DNA of 64,000 nt from Ditylenchus dipsaci. Lineage: Eukaryota > Nematoda > Chromadorea > Rhabditida > Anguinidae. The stretch is taken from assembly GCA_004194705.1 (NCBI GenBank), contig SADC01001227.1, positions 1,798,001 through 1,862,000 on the forward strand, given 5' to 3'. The notes beneath the pieces were generated by a model. The model saw only the letters and a list, made by a program, of their open reading frames with translations. It was not told the DNA's origin and did no database searches. Shown here one piece after another: positions 1 to 12,000 of the stretch. The position numbers and the translations under genes are program-made. Every line of letters begins with the position of its first letter. Position 1 is the first letter of the stretch.

Positions 1-58
1 TGTCAGTCGAAAAACTATTAATGATACTGTTTGGTCGACGATGTTAAAAGTGATATTG

Positions 59-552
59 TTATTTATAATTTTTCCAATCCTTGTTCAAATTCAGCCCAAA
101 ATTCTGTTGTAGTAAAGCTCGACATAGGGTCATAAAATTTTGATAAAAATAAAGTTTAATGATAAAAAACAGTATTTTTAAATTAATATAAAAGCTTGCC
201 TCTCCACAGTCATTCAGAATTAAGCCACATAACTGAGATGGTCGAAGCAGTAATTGTTCAAGGACATAGAGGAAAGAGTCCTGTAGCAAAATTTATATGT
301 AATGATTATAACACAAAGATATTAAAACCTTAAACTGAGACGTGATGCCTCTACAAATAGTGGAATCATGATCCGCAAAGTGTTTGCACATATACACAGC
401 CATCTCAATAATCTCATGACTCGTGGCATTCCTTTTGTACAGAAATCTAACAAATAAATTTTTAGAAGTTGTTTATAAGGCAAGTTAAAAGAATACATAC
501 TTTATAGCTTCTACAGCTCCTTTACAACCCAAACATTTCCAAGATATCGCAC
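59..552 (-). CDS. asm: acid sphingomyelinase, saposin-B domain (partial, runs off left edge)
   Basis: Four exons are read on the minus strand: 552-501, 446-329, 280 to about 190, and a doubtful one at 103-59. Joined in phase, the first three give a saposin-B domain: CLGCKGAVEAI, FLYKRNATSHEIIEMAVYMC, then CRGITSQFK, FLYVLEQLLLRP and LCGLILNDCGE. The six-Cys spacing, the VLEQLLLRPSQLCG helix and the C-terminal CG are those of the N-terminal saposin domain of secreted or lysosomal acid sphingomyelinase, which cleaves sphingomyelin to ceramide. The metallophosphatase domain should lie left of position 1. The third exon ends at AG|GCAAGC, a GC-AG type donor; no GT donor fits. The exon at 103-59 ends in an early stop and does not look like the expected continuation, so the gene may be broken there or the true exon lies outside. 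The signal-peptide exon was not found. Family call is good; completeness is unknown. Confidence 0.72.
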
Positions 553-654
553 CTAAAAACGTAAAAATGTTGATTGGACAGGAATACAGAATCTTGAAGT
601 GTCCCAGAATCAAAATTGAACCCAAATCAGGTTTCTTAAGGGGATTCATGATCA

Positions 655-1690
655 ATTGAGCAATTAACCTATTTTTTTTAATAGGCTGGCACTCCACTCC
701 ATTAAGACGGCACTCTTTAATAACCGGCACCCCAGAAGGTGATTGAAAAAATAACCCGACACAACGAAAAATAAATTTTACCTAAACCATAATGAAATTT
801 TGACAAAAATTCCAAAAATTATTTTTGTTGATTTTTCTGTCTGAATTAATGTTTTTCTCCAAGCCTAATTTCGTTTTTCTGAATTAAAGTTTTTTATTAG
901 TTTTTTTATGGTTTGTTGCTATCTTACAAATGGACTTGGATTAAAAAATGTGAATTATCTTTGGCTCATACTGATTTGGTTTGCGAAAAGGCTGAAATAT
1001 GCCACGAAAAAGATTATTTCTGCCACGAAAAACGACATACCACGAAAAAGCTGAAATGTGCCACGAAAAAGCTAAAATGTACCACGAAAAAGCTGAAATG
1101 TGCCACGAAAAAAAAAATTATGCCTTTTTCTGTCCAAGACCAACCAAATTTAGCAATATTTTGCGGGGATTCAAATTTTTTAGTCATGAAATAACTTGGA
1201 TCCCTCAGAATCCCACCCGGAATGGCCAGAAGCCCCTGAAAGTTGGTTTTTTGGGGGTTTACTAAAGGGGGAGTAAACTTTTTGCGAAAATTCGATTGAG
1301 CGGATCAGAATCCCGGTCCGATCAGCTGAATCACTCAGAATTCCACCCTGAACCACTCAAAACCACCATAAACCTGGGATTCTGAGCGATTAAGCCGGGT
1401 CTTATTTTCCGGGGTCTGGGACATAAATTTGGGTAGTCTTTACTCAAGAAGAAAAGGAAAAATAAGAAGGAAAAATTATTGGGAGGGGGGGGCGGTTTAT
1501 TCTATACAAGGGTCGAAAATTTAATAAAATCAGGTAAATGTAAAATTGTCCCAAAAAGTATATTTGCACCCTAAAGAGGATAACCCAAAAATAACCCGGC
1601 ACTCTCTAATAAGCCGGCACCCTAGAGATGATAAAATGGTGATCGAAATGATAACCCGGCATGCCGGCTTATTAGAACGAATACCGTATT
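655..1690. repeat. inverted-repeat element with ccggcac/ataacccggcac ends
   Basis: The motif family 'cggcactctttaataaccggcacc' plus 'aataacccgacac' near 660-765 recurs at 1570-1690 as 'ataacccggcactctctaataagccggcaccctag', with a final 'cggcatgccggcttatta'. The two ends look like diverged ends of one or two MITEs. The interior holds the short tandem array at about 1000-1110 and a segment at 1195-1400 that resembles 52280-52450. No coding sense is seen. Confidence 0.4.
997..1112. repeat. short tandem repeat, unit about 20 bp (gccacgaaaaagctgaaatg)
   Basis: Five to six imperfect copies of 'gccacgaaaaagctgaaatgt' stand head to tail. The small ORFs over this stretch are by-products of the repeat. 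Confidence 0.8.
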
Positions 1691-1699
1691 AATAGTAAT

Positions 1700-3190
1700 T
1701 TGACTTTTTGACGCCAGAGTCGAAATCAGCTATCCAAATAACCGCTGCACAACCGCTGGTCAAGAAACGAGCAAGTCTTCAGTAGACTCGTTTAACTATT
1801 TTGGGCCAACAACCACTAACGCTTATTCACTGCACCATGAATCAAAGAAACTTCTAGTTACAGCAGTTGTGTGCTTCCCAACTCAGCCGTTAACAGGGCA
1901 CGCTCGTTCTCTTAAAAAATATTAAGGCAGATTTTAGCAAACTTTTTGGAATCCTTGCCTTTTTGACTCGTAAGGGCTCTCGTTCAACCTTTATTAAAAT
2001 TTTCTTTAGTTGTGACCTCAAATCTCAAGAATTTTGGAAATTTTACGCTGAAATCTTTATTTTCAACGGTAAGACCTCAATAAGCAATGGAGAAAACGGC
2101 ACTTTTTGACAACAAATGACCAAATGTCTTTTATTTTGAAATTTCGTGGATTTTTCTTAAACTTTTTCTAGACTAAAGGATGGAAGATAGTAGAAAAAAG
2201 GGTAAAAAACTTTGAATAAACATTCAAGTTCACTATTGAAACCACAGGGCTCAAAAATAAAAAAGAGGAGATTTGAAAAAAATTCACGGTCAACCAAGAG
2301 AGTGAGATTTTCTGAAAAGATTAAGTTCAACACATTTTTTGTTATATTCTTGTTTTATAATCAAAAAGCAGGTTGGTAACAAAACTAAGTCTAATAAAAA
2401 ATCTTGAAATATTTTTCCACGCTGGACAAAAAAAGCGACTTACTGGAATGATGAACGAACAATAGCAAACAGAAGGCTGGAAGAAATATTTTCATTTTCT
2501 TTTATTAAAATATTGTGAAAGTCAAACAAAAATTGCTCAGGAAATTGGAGTCATATGTGCCGGATTTTAGATTAAGACAACTAATCAATATAAACGGCTC
2601 AACAGAGAAAACTGAAATGATGAGAGTGAAAGTTATCGTTTTGATTGATTACAGAAATTAGCAAGAGAAGCAGAGAAAAGATAAGGATGTCGCTTTTTCA
2701 TAAGATGTTTTTGTTTTCATTATAAATTATTATTATGTTTCCAATTTTAACTTTTTTACAGAGACAAAATTAATTTTTTTTGAAAAATGGTTTCAGCGCA
2801 CATGGACTCTACACAGAAAAAAATGTACTGTCTTAAACTTCAACAGTGGAAAATTTGGCTCCAATCTACTTTAGACGTCCATAGTCTCTTTTTAGGCGGC
2901 CAATGAGTTTGGGCGTCTTTTTGTCTCATAATCGTAAAATCGTAGGGAAGTCTAATTAATCAGAAAAACAAAAAATTTCCTCCTTGTCGAATAACATTAA
3001 ATTTTTAACATGCGCAATGGTTAGTGACCGAGATATAGACAAAGCTAGATAAGAGGTCCGTTTTAAGCACTGTCCACATTCATGAGCCTACTGATCCATG
3101 AACTTTTATGAAAATTACAAAGGTAATATTTGCAACTCCACTTAAAAAGGTGATTGGCTCTAAAAAAGTCGAGTGACACCTACACATTGG
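1700..3190. other. no gene seen
   Basis: A+T-rich DNA without an ORF above background, a splice-consistent exon, or a clear repeat boundary. Confidence 0.5.
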
Positions 3191-3214
3191 TCAAACCAGC
3201 CAAAATAAATAGTG

Positions 3215-3295
3215 TGCCACCAGTAGGGATCGAACCTACGCACCATTTGGGGCTACAAAACACAAATGCTTATACACTGCGACATCGAGGCTGAA
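3215..3295 (-). pseudogene. tRNA-like sequence, degenerate
   Basis: Read on the minus strand, the segment starts GCCTCGATGTCGCAGTG and ends with a good T-arm, GTAGG-TTCGATC-CCTAC, followed by TGGTGGCA. The acceptor stem has two mismatches and the anticodon arm has an oversized loop (CATTTG/CAAATG enclosing 13 nt). It is probably a tRNA pseudogene or a tRNA-derived SINE head; an intron-bearing tRNA is less likely. Confidence 0.35.
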
Positions 3296-3313
3296 TTTTC
3301 AAACCTAAACGGC

Positions 3314-3486
3314 TTTCCCGGGACGCAACAAACTCGCCAACAAAAGACTCGCCAACGCAAAAGACTCGCCAACGTAAAAGACTCGCCAACGACAAATCTC
3401 GCCAACGGCAAAACTCGCCAGTGGGAAAACTCGCCAAGAAAAAACTCGCCAACGAAAAACTCGCCAACGCAGAAATTGCCATTGCG
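3314..3486. repeat. tandem minisatellite, unit about 13-16 bp (actcgccaacg)
   Basis: About ten imperfect copies of 'aactcgccaacgnaaa' follow the flank 'gggacgcaacaaactcgcc'. The same array in opposite orientation, with the matching flank 'gttgcgtcccgctttcc', lies at 5196-5466. Confidence 0.85.
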
Positions 3487-3777
3487 GAACCCAAAAATAT
3501 CCATTTTAATTTTTTTTAAGGAATTTTTTAATTTTCGATTCTGTGTAACAATACATATATTTATAAGTGTGTCATGTGAAAATACAATAACAAACTACTT
3601 TAATTACTATAGCGTCTAAAATTAACTACTATACCATTAAAGGGAGCGGGAGATTTTTATACGCATCTTCTAGGCCACAGGTTCGACTACCACTGGCTGC
3701 ATGTCTTATTTTTTCATCTCCTTCTTTTTCTAATTATAAGTTTTCTGTCTGAATGATTCTCACACTCTTGGCCATAC

Positions 3778-4356
3778 TTGCACGGGCGCCGGCGCCAGCG
3801 CCGGCGCCGGTGTGCGCCCGGAAATTTTTGAAAAAATTAGGGCGCCGGCGCCGGCGCTGGCGCCGGCGCTCGGCGCCGATTTTAATACAGCCCGGCGCCC
3901 GGTTCGGCGCCCGGTGCTTAATTTCAATACAGCCCGGCGCCCGGTTCGGCGCCCGGTGCCTAATTTTTCAACATTTTTCTCTTCTTTTATAACATCTTAG
4001 TTTAAAACAAGCTTTCTCTTTTCGATCGATTTTTTCTAACTGGTAGTTGAGTCATAGTTGTTTTCTATTCAGCGCTTTTCTTCAATTTTAATAAACTAAA
4101 TCTTTTACTAGTATATAATTCACTTATTTAAAGCTCGGCGCCCGGTTCTCCGCCCGGCGCCAATTTTTTGGGATGCCGGCGCCCGGTGCTGCACTCGGCG
4201 CCCATTTTTCGGGATGCCGGCGCCCGGTGCTGCGCTCGGCGCCCAAAAAAGAGCCGGCGCCGAAGGCGCCGGCGCCCGGTTCTGCGCCCGGCGCCAATTT
4301 TTTGAGATGTCGGCGCCCGGTGGTGCGCCCGGCGCCCATTTTTTTTCGCGTGCAAC
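3778..4356. repeat. G+C-rich fold-back element (ggcgccggcgcc / gcgcccggt)
   Basis: The segment begins ttgcacgggcgcc and ends cgcgtgcaa, an inverted pair. Inside are repeated 'gcccggcgcccggttcggcgcccggtgc' units pointing inward from both sides, with an A+T-rich centre at about 4000-4130. It is an abrupt GC island in A+T-rich DNA. The overlapping ORFs in several frames on both strands are Pro/Ala/Arg low-complexity artefacts. Confidence 0.75.
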
Positions 4357-4359
4357 TAT

Positions 4360-5190
4360 GCTCTTGGCTGTGCAACGAAATTATCAGCGCAGGGTTACAC
4401 ACCTAACAAAGATTATTTATAGTCTAAGATAGGCTAAATACCTGAAAATCGATGTTTTTTGAGGCCTTTTTTGACTGTGTTGGTTAATATATGCTGAACT
4501 TTCCTACACGTCACACGTTTCATATGTTTGAATGTAGCCAAGATTTTAGGCTTTCGTTTGAGCTATCATACCGAAAAAAATATGATATTAAATTACAGAT
4601 CAAATTCAAGAGACATTCAATGATGTCCAATTCCATGTCAATACCCAATTCCATCCTACACAATTCTGTCACTCACATGAAACCACAAAATTGGGGCATT
4701 TGCTGACAGTAAAGAAAAACTGAAAACATTCGCAATCCATTCGCAGAACATTGCTCGATGGTTTCTCGACCAATAAATAATAAGCTAGCTATAAAAGCTT
4801 AAAAATATCTAACGGAGGTCTTAATCCTCATTCCTCACTGAGAACAATTCCCGTCTGATTTCAAGGCCGAGCCAAGCTCAGAATCCAAAATTTGAGCAAT
4901 TGACCCCGAAGAGTTCATGGCGCAGGCAGAAATTCCCAGTATGCACCCGTCTGATCGGCAAGATCAGCATTTACAACGTATACTTTCGCCTCCACCACAA
5001 GTGGCTGGGTTTGTAAGTTCTCTCTTTGGTACTTATTGGCTCTGAAATAAGTGTCCCTGTTTTGTCCCTTTCCTTCCCAATTCAGCCTTTTTCCCCTTTG
5101 AAATCACTTTTTCGGTCCTTGCATGGCAAAATTATTGCATGAAAATGGTTTTTGAGCAGTTTTGAAAAAGTAATTTTTGAGGTCATCGGG
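4360..5190. other. no gene seen
   Basis: Single-copy-looking A+T-rich sequence without a supported exon. Confidence 0.45.
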
Positions 5191-5195
5191 TGGTT

Positions 5196-5466
5196 GTGAT
5201 GTGTTGGCGAGTTTAGCGTTGGCGAGTTTTTGGTTGGCGAGATTGGCCGTTAGCGAGTTTTGCGTTGGCGAGTTTTGCTGTTGGCCAGTTTTCGCTGTTG
5301 GCGAGTTTTTGGTTGGCGAGTTCTGCCGTTGGCGAGATTCGACATTGGCGAGATTCGACGTTGGCGAGTTTTGGCGTTGGCGAGTTTTTTGGCGTTGGCG
5401 AGTTATGGCATTGGCGAGTCTTTTGCGTTGGCGAGTTCTGGCGTTGGCGAGACGGTTGCGTCCCGC
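5196..5466. repeat. tandem minisatellite, unit gttggcgagtttt
   Basis: About eighteen imperfect copies of 'gttggcgagttttgc' end in 'gagacggttgcgtcccgctttcc'. It is the inverted counterpart of the array at 3314-3486, so the two may be the arms or ends of one element or an inverted duplication. Confidence 0.85.
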
Positions 5467-5517
5467 TTTCCCTCTTCTTTAAATGACCATACTTGTTGAT
5501 TGATTATTTGACAAATT

Positions 5518-5636
5518 CGCGCGGGACACTTCTCTTCCGTCTCTCACTATATTCTTTGGAGTTATTTGGAGCTACTCAAAAGAGTACAATGAGAGACGAA
5601 AGAGAGACATTTGAATTTGTCAAATTCTCATTTGCA
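5518..5636. mobile_element. short fold-back MITE (family with 'gggacactTCTCTTtcgtctc')
   Basis: The sequence 'gggacacttctcttccgtctctcactatattctttggagt' is followed by its approximate reverse complement 'ctactcaaaagagtacaatgagagacgaaagagagacattt'. Related copies lie at 8320-8519 and 59440-59596. Confidence 0.65.
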
Positions 5637-5639
5637 TCA

Positions 5640-6041
5640 TGATCCTTTAAGTGGGCAAAAAAGGCTAAATCCAGAAATTCCTGTTGCACCCTATAGAATG
5701 AAAGTTTATTCAAGCTAGTTTGCATCAATCAATTGTAAATAATTAATGTATTCACCGAGTACCTATGTAATAGTAACCAGTAAATAGTTAATAAAGGCTT
5801 GGACTGACTATTATACAATAACAATTACAAGTGAACCGGATATCTCAACTTTCAAAACTAATTACATCAAATCACCAGTTTTGCTAAATATGTGAGCTGG
5901 GAGTGGGAAACTAAATCACAGAGAAATTATTTGTACAACAAATGTTCCTAATAATAGAATATAAAACTATTTAGTTTGGCTTTAAAAGATGATTTGGACG
6001 GCACAGATAGGGTTGGCTATTATATTAGTAATAATTTCTCT
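5640..6041. other. 3' flank of the AMPK gamma gene
   Basis: This stretch lies downstream of the stop codon of the minus-strand gene. A minus-strand AATAAA occurs near 5706-5711 and could be a poly(A) signal. Nothing else is recognised. Confidence 0.35.
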
Positions 6042-9000
6042 CTAAGCCATGGAATTGGCGTTCAACAAGTAGTCCATAATATCAGCATAGGACATAACAC
6101 CTAGCAAGCACTGATCCCGCACCACAAACAAACATTGTTTTAGTCCATTCACCTCCACACTCACCAGCGTACGAATGGCTAAAATTTTTACAGTAAGTAG
6201 TGCTAGCACAATCATAAAAACAAATTTTTGTTTTGTATTTATTTTAAGGCTACATACAAAAGTTAATTTTTGTGAATTTTTCGTACAACATTTTTTGGGT
6301 GTCTTTCACCACTTTTGTGTTTCAGTCTAATTTTCTACCAGCTTTTGCCAACTTACGTCGGGTCTTGCCGGAACACTAAAATTTAACATCTTGGCTTTCT
6401 GGTACTTGTTCACTTGGGGGGGGGGGGGCTGGGGCGCATTTTATAATCGTCGAAAACTCATGTTTAAACGTCTCCTAAGTAATTTTTATGTGCTAAAAAC
6501 GATAAAAAGGTTGTTTTTTACACTTTCCTACGTAAAAATTGATTTTTTGGAGAATTTTTTTTTGACCGAAATGTGACTTTTTTCCTTGGGGGACCAAGGC
6601 AAAGCATCTTATATTGGGGTATTATACCCCATTTCGGTCATTGGAGCTGGGCAAAAAGAGCCTCTAAATGCATTTTTGTTCAAGAGTCTTGCTCGGAATT
6701 ATGTCTAAGGTAAGTGAGTGCGCGCATCTCTAACCCTTCAAGCCCCCTGCGCCCCGAAGGGGCGCAGGGGGCTTGGTGGCTTGGGTTGAGAGGCGCACAC
6801 CCACATACCTTAGACACAAATCACTCGAAAGTGACTCTGGATGCATAAAAAGGTACGCATACCAAAGTTTTTTCATGCGGTAGGCCCCAGTTAACGAAAC
6901 TATGTTCAAATCATATCTTTCGAGGATCCAGCCTTGATCTAGTCTTTATTTTTAGGAATTAAGGAAAAACCAAGGAAAAAAGTCACATTTCGGTCAAAAA
7001 AATTTTTCTCCAAATAATCAATTTTTACGTAGGAAAGTGTAAAAAAACATCCTTTTTATCGTTTTTAGCACAGAAAAATTACTTAGGAGACGTTTAAACA
7101 TCAGTTTTCGACGATTATAAAATGCGGGAAATAAGGAAATATGGTGTAATGCCCCTTTTACCATATTTTTCTAATTGAAGACCTATCTGTAACTTTGTAG
7201 CCATTTCTTATTATAAGCTTTTCTTGAGTCAAAATAAAAGGAAGAGGGAGGAGTGAGGGTGGTTTAAAAAAATCTTATAATTATATAAAATACGGTAGGT
7301 AATTTTTGCCATTTTTCGGTCATGGATTTTATTAAAGAATACGCTGTACTTTACAACTCTTTTCAGTAAACGAAAAGCCATTGATAGAAGGACGAAAATA
7401 TAATTTCCAATTGCTTAAATCAAAGTTTAAAAAATATTTAAAAAACCTTATTTCAAATCTAAAATATTAGAAAAAGGTCGAGACTATCCATCATTCTTTT
7501 CACTTGGTCCATCTGCTGTTTTTTTTGACTTTTTAGACTGGCGTATGTTAAGACAGACTTAAATTTGTTTTGTGTAGTTCGAAAATTACCATATTATCTC
7601 TAATAAAAGCGCGTGCGCTTTTATTTTTTAACCTCCAAAATTTTTTTTTTGGCTTTGTGTTAAAAATGCAATAGAACGTGGTTTACCACCTAGTTTTGGC
7701 CCTAAGGGGTGCGCTCTTAATATAGAGGGCGCTTCTTTTAGAGAGAATACGGTATGTATGAGTCTGTCCTAACATACGCTAGCTTACCATGGCCTCAGCC
7801 TAAAACAGAGACCAACATATAGACCAAAGTAAAAACCCCCAAATTTTTCATATAGGGCTAGAAGGACTATAAATGTCATACAATAGAATCAAAAATAAAT
7901 TTTAGAATCTAGCTACCTTCTTCAATGGTGTTTTCTGGCGTAACGGTTCTTGACTTTAAACTATCATCAAACTGGACAACGGACTAAAGCAAGATTTTTA
8001 ATTTAAAACAAAATTTCGTTGAGCAAGAATAACCTCAACAGGCAAATCCATAAGCTCTAAGTAATTGCTCGGTCTTTGGGCAATAGCTTCTATGATATTG
8101 TCCTGAAATATTTTGACTTTATTAACAGCTCCCTTGGTAACTAAAATACCTTTGAAATGATGCCTACAAGATTTTGCTCCTCATCAAGTATCGGAAGAGA
8201 AGAGACTTTGCGTGCTAATAATTTTGCTATAGCAGTTTCACAGGTTGCTGCTGACGAAATCTGCAAATATGTTCTTTCCGAAAATTTTTTAGTAAAAATG
8301 GGGCGTGTAAAAAGCGGCATTTAAAAGACTATGGTTTTTGCGTGCAGTGGCATGCGCAAAATTTGAATTGGCGGGGGACAGTTCTCTTTTGTCCCAAACT
8401 TTACTCTTTGGAGTCGTTCGACATAACTCCAAAGAGTATAGAGAGCGAAGAAAGAGAACTGTCCCTCGCCCATTCAAATTTTGCACATGCCACTGCGCGC
8501 AAAAACCATGGTCCTTTCATTCAAGTCCTTTAATGAAAAATTCTTAAGGATGGACTTTTTCAAAACCGAGAATTGAAGACTGATATTTGTTGCTCCATAT
8601 ATGAAGACGGACTACTAAGGATGCAGCATTAAAGATGAGACAAATGAAAACAGTCTCTTGCAGACCGATATTTGTAGTCCGACAAATGCAGACCGACATT
8701 TAGGAATCAAAATATGCGGATGTAACATTTGTAGCCCGAATATTGCGATTTTTCAAGATTGACTATTGTGGGCGCAATATTAGCGGCCTATTTTTTGTAA
8801 ATTGATATTTCTAGCCCGTCTTTTTAAAGACACGACATTTAAAGACCGATTTTTGAGGATGCGACGTTTAAGACCCGTCATTTGAGAACGCGACATTCAA
8901 AGCTCAACATATAAGAACAAAGCCATTAAAGAACATAAATGAAAAGACTTAAAGAACGAATTTTTCTTCCTTTTTTCTTCCTTTGTAGTACGTCCTCCTC

Positions 9001-12000
9001 GGAATTTAATCCCCTGCTCCTTTTCATTCAGATGTCTTGCCTTCAATAACTTTGTCCTTAAATTTCGAGCCTCAAATGTCGGGTCTTGAATGTAGAAGCT
9101 TAAATTTCGAGCAGTGAATACTTCGTCCACATTCATCGGACTTGAAATATCGCGCCATAAATATCGGACCAACAGTGTTCTGTCCACAAATTTCGGGTCT
9201 TAAATTTCAAGCTTTACATGTTGCATCCGCAAGTTTTTAATGTCGATGTGTAAATATCGATCCATATATAACGAAATCTGAATTTCGGGACTCAAGTTTC
9301 GCTTTCTAAATATCGAGGCTTTAAAGTCAATTATTAATTTTCTGTGTATTTATGTCGGCTCTCTAACCTTCCATCCTCAAAAGTTAATCCCTCGGCTGAC
9401 GCGTCTTTAAATGTCAAGGCTCACATGTGACCACTCCAAAAAAGCTGTAAAAACACCTACCCAAGCAATATTGGTCCAAGTGCCAAGGCGAAGAGAGCCC
9501 ACAGTAACACAGTGAAAGTCTACACTTGGTGGCAAGGAGCATCTGGAGTCTAGCAGCTTAATTATTTCCACAAAAATAGCTCTTAGACAAATAAAGGAGA
9601 GAATTTCATTTGACACTGAAAAGTCGTCTGCTTGGTAGACTGGGATGCGGTGCACTCTATTTAGTCTAAATAGTTTGGACACATCCCACACACTGCAAAA
9701 AAACCAATTAGCAAAAAAGTTTTATGAATATTGCGAAAATTTTACTTACGACACAAAAGAAGAGACTGTTGTCAATTTCTTTTTTGCTGAATTGAGTCGA
9801 GAAAATGTTGCAGTGTTTTCTCTCCCAATTGATTTTGGCCCTCTTCAGCGCTCTGTTGAAGACATCTCAGACAGTCGGAGATGGTAAAGATTCCAAGCCC
9901 TTTGTCTGTAATATTTTTTTTATTTCTTGTTCATACAAAGCGCTTCCAAATAAACTATTTTTAATTTCTGGTTAAGCAAAATCACCCACTCATCCTGAGT
10001 CAGATTTAGCCCCATCATTGACTGTACGTTCATAATTGTAAAATTTCTCGTACAATTTACAGGGTCAGTTATTTTTATTTGTTATTTTTATTCAAGATAT
10101 GAACTTTATAGCTACCACACAAATAGTTTTTATGTCGCCTCAACAAGCGCCTCTTATTATCTGCTACCCATTATAGGTGGTGCTCATAGCTTTCAATGGT
10201 CCTATTGACGATCTCCGCAGACATTTTTTTGAAAGCCCCCTCATTTATCTGCTGCAGCCTGTGGATACAGGGCACAGAGCTCGTGTAGATTATCGAGTTG
10301 ATGAACCTTTACAGAAAAAAGTCGCAAATATTTAAGCCTGTAGAACGAAGAGTTCATTTAAATCAATATTAATTTGAGTGTTACCAGAGTTGCGACCGAT
10401 CCAGCGATCTGCTGGTTGACGTACCCAGGTGGTCCATCACCTTACTTTTGACATGCTTTTACGGGTTCAGGCTGATTGGTCGCTACAAAACTGGCCGTTT
10501 ACAAAACTGGTCGTTTACAGGATTGGCATTTTAAGAAGTAATCAATGAATGAACGGGTGACCTTGATATCATTGGCAACCAACGCCAGATCAAACATAGT
10601 TCAAGTCAAGAATAGAGAAAACAGAAATTTTCAAACCCTGGATCAACAATAAAACAGAAAAACGGCATCTTTTATTTCCCGTTAACAACAATATCAATAA
10701 CAAATTTTCAATACTCAAAGCTCCCTCATCGCCTGAACCATGCCATGAGCCAACTACTCTCGCTGAAGCCAGAGACGAAATGATGTTTGGCATGCTATTA
10801 ACCCCGACTAAGTGTTACCCTAACTTGTAACGCCAACTAAAGAAGTTGCGTTTTTGCAAACGACCAATTCTGTAAACGGCCAGTTTTGTAAACGGCCAGT
10901 TTTGTAGCGACTGATCAGCCTGTACCCGCTTTTACAGAGTTGTTGTTCGCAATGTACCATCTAACAATCGGAACTGTTTCTTGTTTGAAGAATGTGATTT
11001 TTGTAAAGTTGTAAAGATGAGAAATTATTAAAAAATAGCGACCGGGTAAGGTGGTGATTATCCTTTATTTTTTTGAGATCGCCCACAAGAATGTAAGATA
11101 AAAAGCTCAAACCGTGTTTCTAAATTCACAGTGGTCCCTCTTTTTTTAAAGCATATTGAAAATATGTTTTGACAAAAAAAAGTGCCTAGAACGTCAGCTT
11201 TTAAATGTTATGAAACATGTGGCCCTATACTAGAAGCGGGTGCGTTTTTGCCTTGGTCCCCCTGTTGTTTTTTTCTTCATTTTTGCCTTGGTCTCCCCTG
11301 TTTTTTTTACCAAATTTTTATTTTAAATTTTCCCGTTCAAAAACAAAAAAATGTTCACGAACCACATTGAAAGTGATGTTACAAACAACAGGGGGCCCAA
11401 GGCAAAAAACGCACCCGCTTCTAGTATAGAGCCAAACGTGTCTAGATATGCCAAAAAAATCTATTCAAAAATCAAAAACAAATCTGGGAAAATTCAAGAC
11501 TCTCCTTTACCCTCCCCAATAATTTTTGGAGGGCACCTAAAACCACCATTTTTGAAAAAAAAGTTATACAAAAGTCCATGTTAATAATGGATAGACCCTG
11601 AGCACATGCCTACGCGCCTAAGCCTATATTATTAGGTGGTGTATATTCCAGCAGCGATAATTGGCAGGGTTATATTCCATTAGCGCCGAAAAACTTTTAG
11701 GAAGGTATTCTATAGTAGCCCAAAAGACCATTGTACAAAGACTGCTTGATTTTTTCTGCCAAAATGCAGAAAAAATTTAAAATATTATTTGGAGGCGTTT
11801 TATATTTAAAACTATTTAAATAGAACTCGTAATAAAACTTACCCCTATTTAAAGCGTTGCAAATTATTGCAGCTCTATGACCAGTGTTGTGGTGAAGACA
11901 CATGACGGTGACTGCTTTGTGAATCTGGAATTTTCCAGCTCAAATTCTTTAATGCAATATTTAGTTTAAATAACATACCGACATAGAAGCATCTAATAGA

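Larger units (their letters stand above)
9906..11842. other. AMPK gamma intron holding two fold-back elements
   Basis: Contains inverted arms at 10457-10530/10850-10933 ('caggctgattggtcgctacaa', repeated 'aaaactggccgtttac') and a second fold-back at 11221-11433. A minus-strand open stretch near 10185-10310 (KKMSAEIVNRTIESYEHHL before a stop) looks protein-like but lies between exons that already join, so it is not placed in the gene. Confidence 0.5.

Noticed and set aside
3753..4432. Overlapping Ala/Pro/Arg-rich ORFs on both strands
   Set aside because: They are readings of the ggcgcc palindromic repeat; every frame stays open because the repeat lacks T-starting stop triplets.
5177..5499. 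79-101 codon ORFs with repeated LASFxVGE or WRVLALA words
   Set aside because: Pure translation of the gttggcgagtttt minisatellite in three frames.
10185..10320. Protein-like minus-strand stretch KKMSAEI..ESYEHHL as an AMPK gamma exon
   Set aside because: The exons on either side (11843 and 9905) already join in phase and align with the AMPK family, leaving no place for it.
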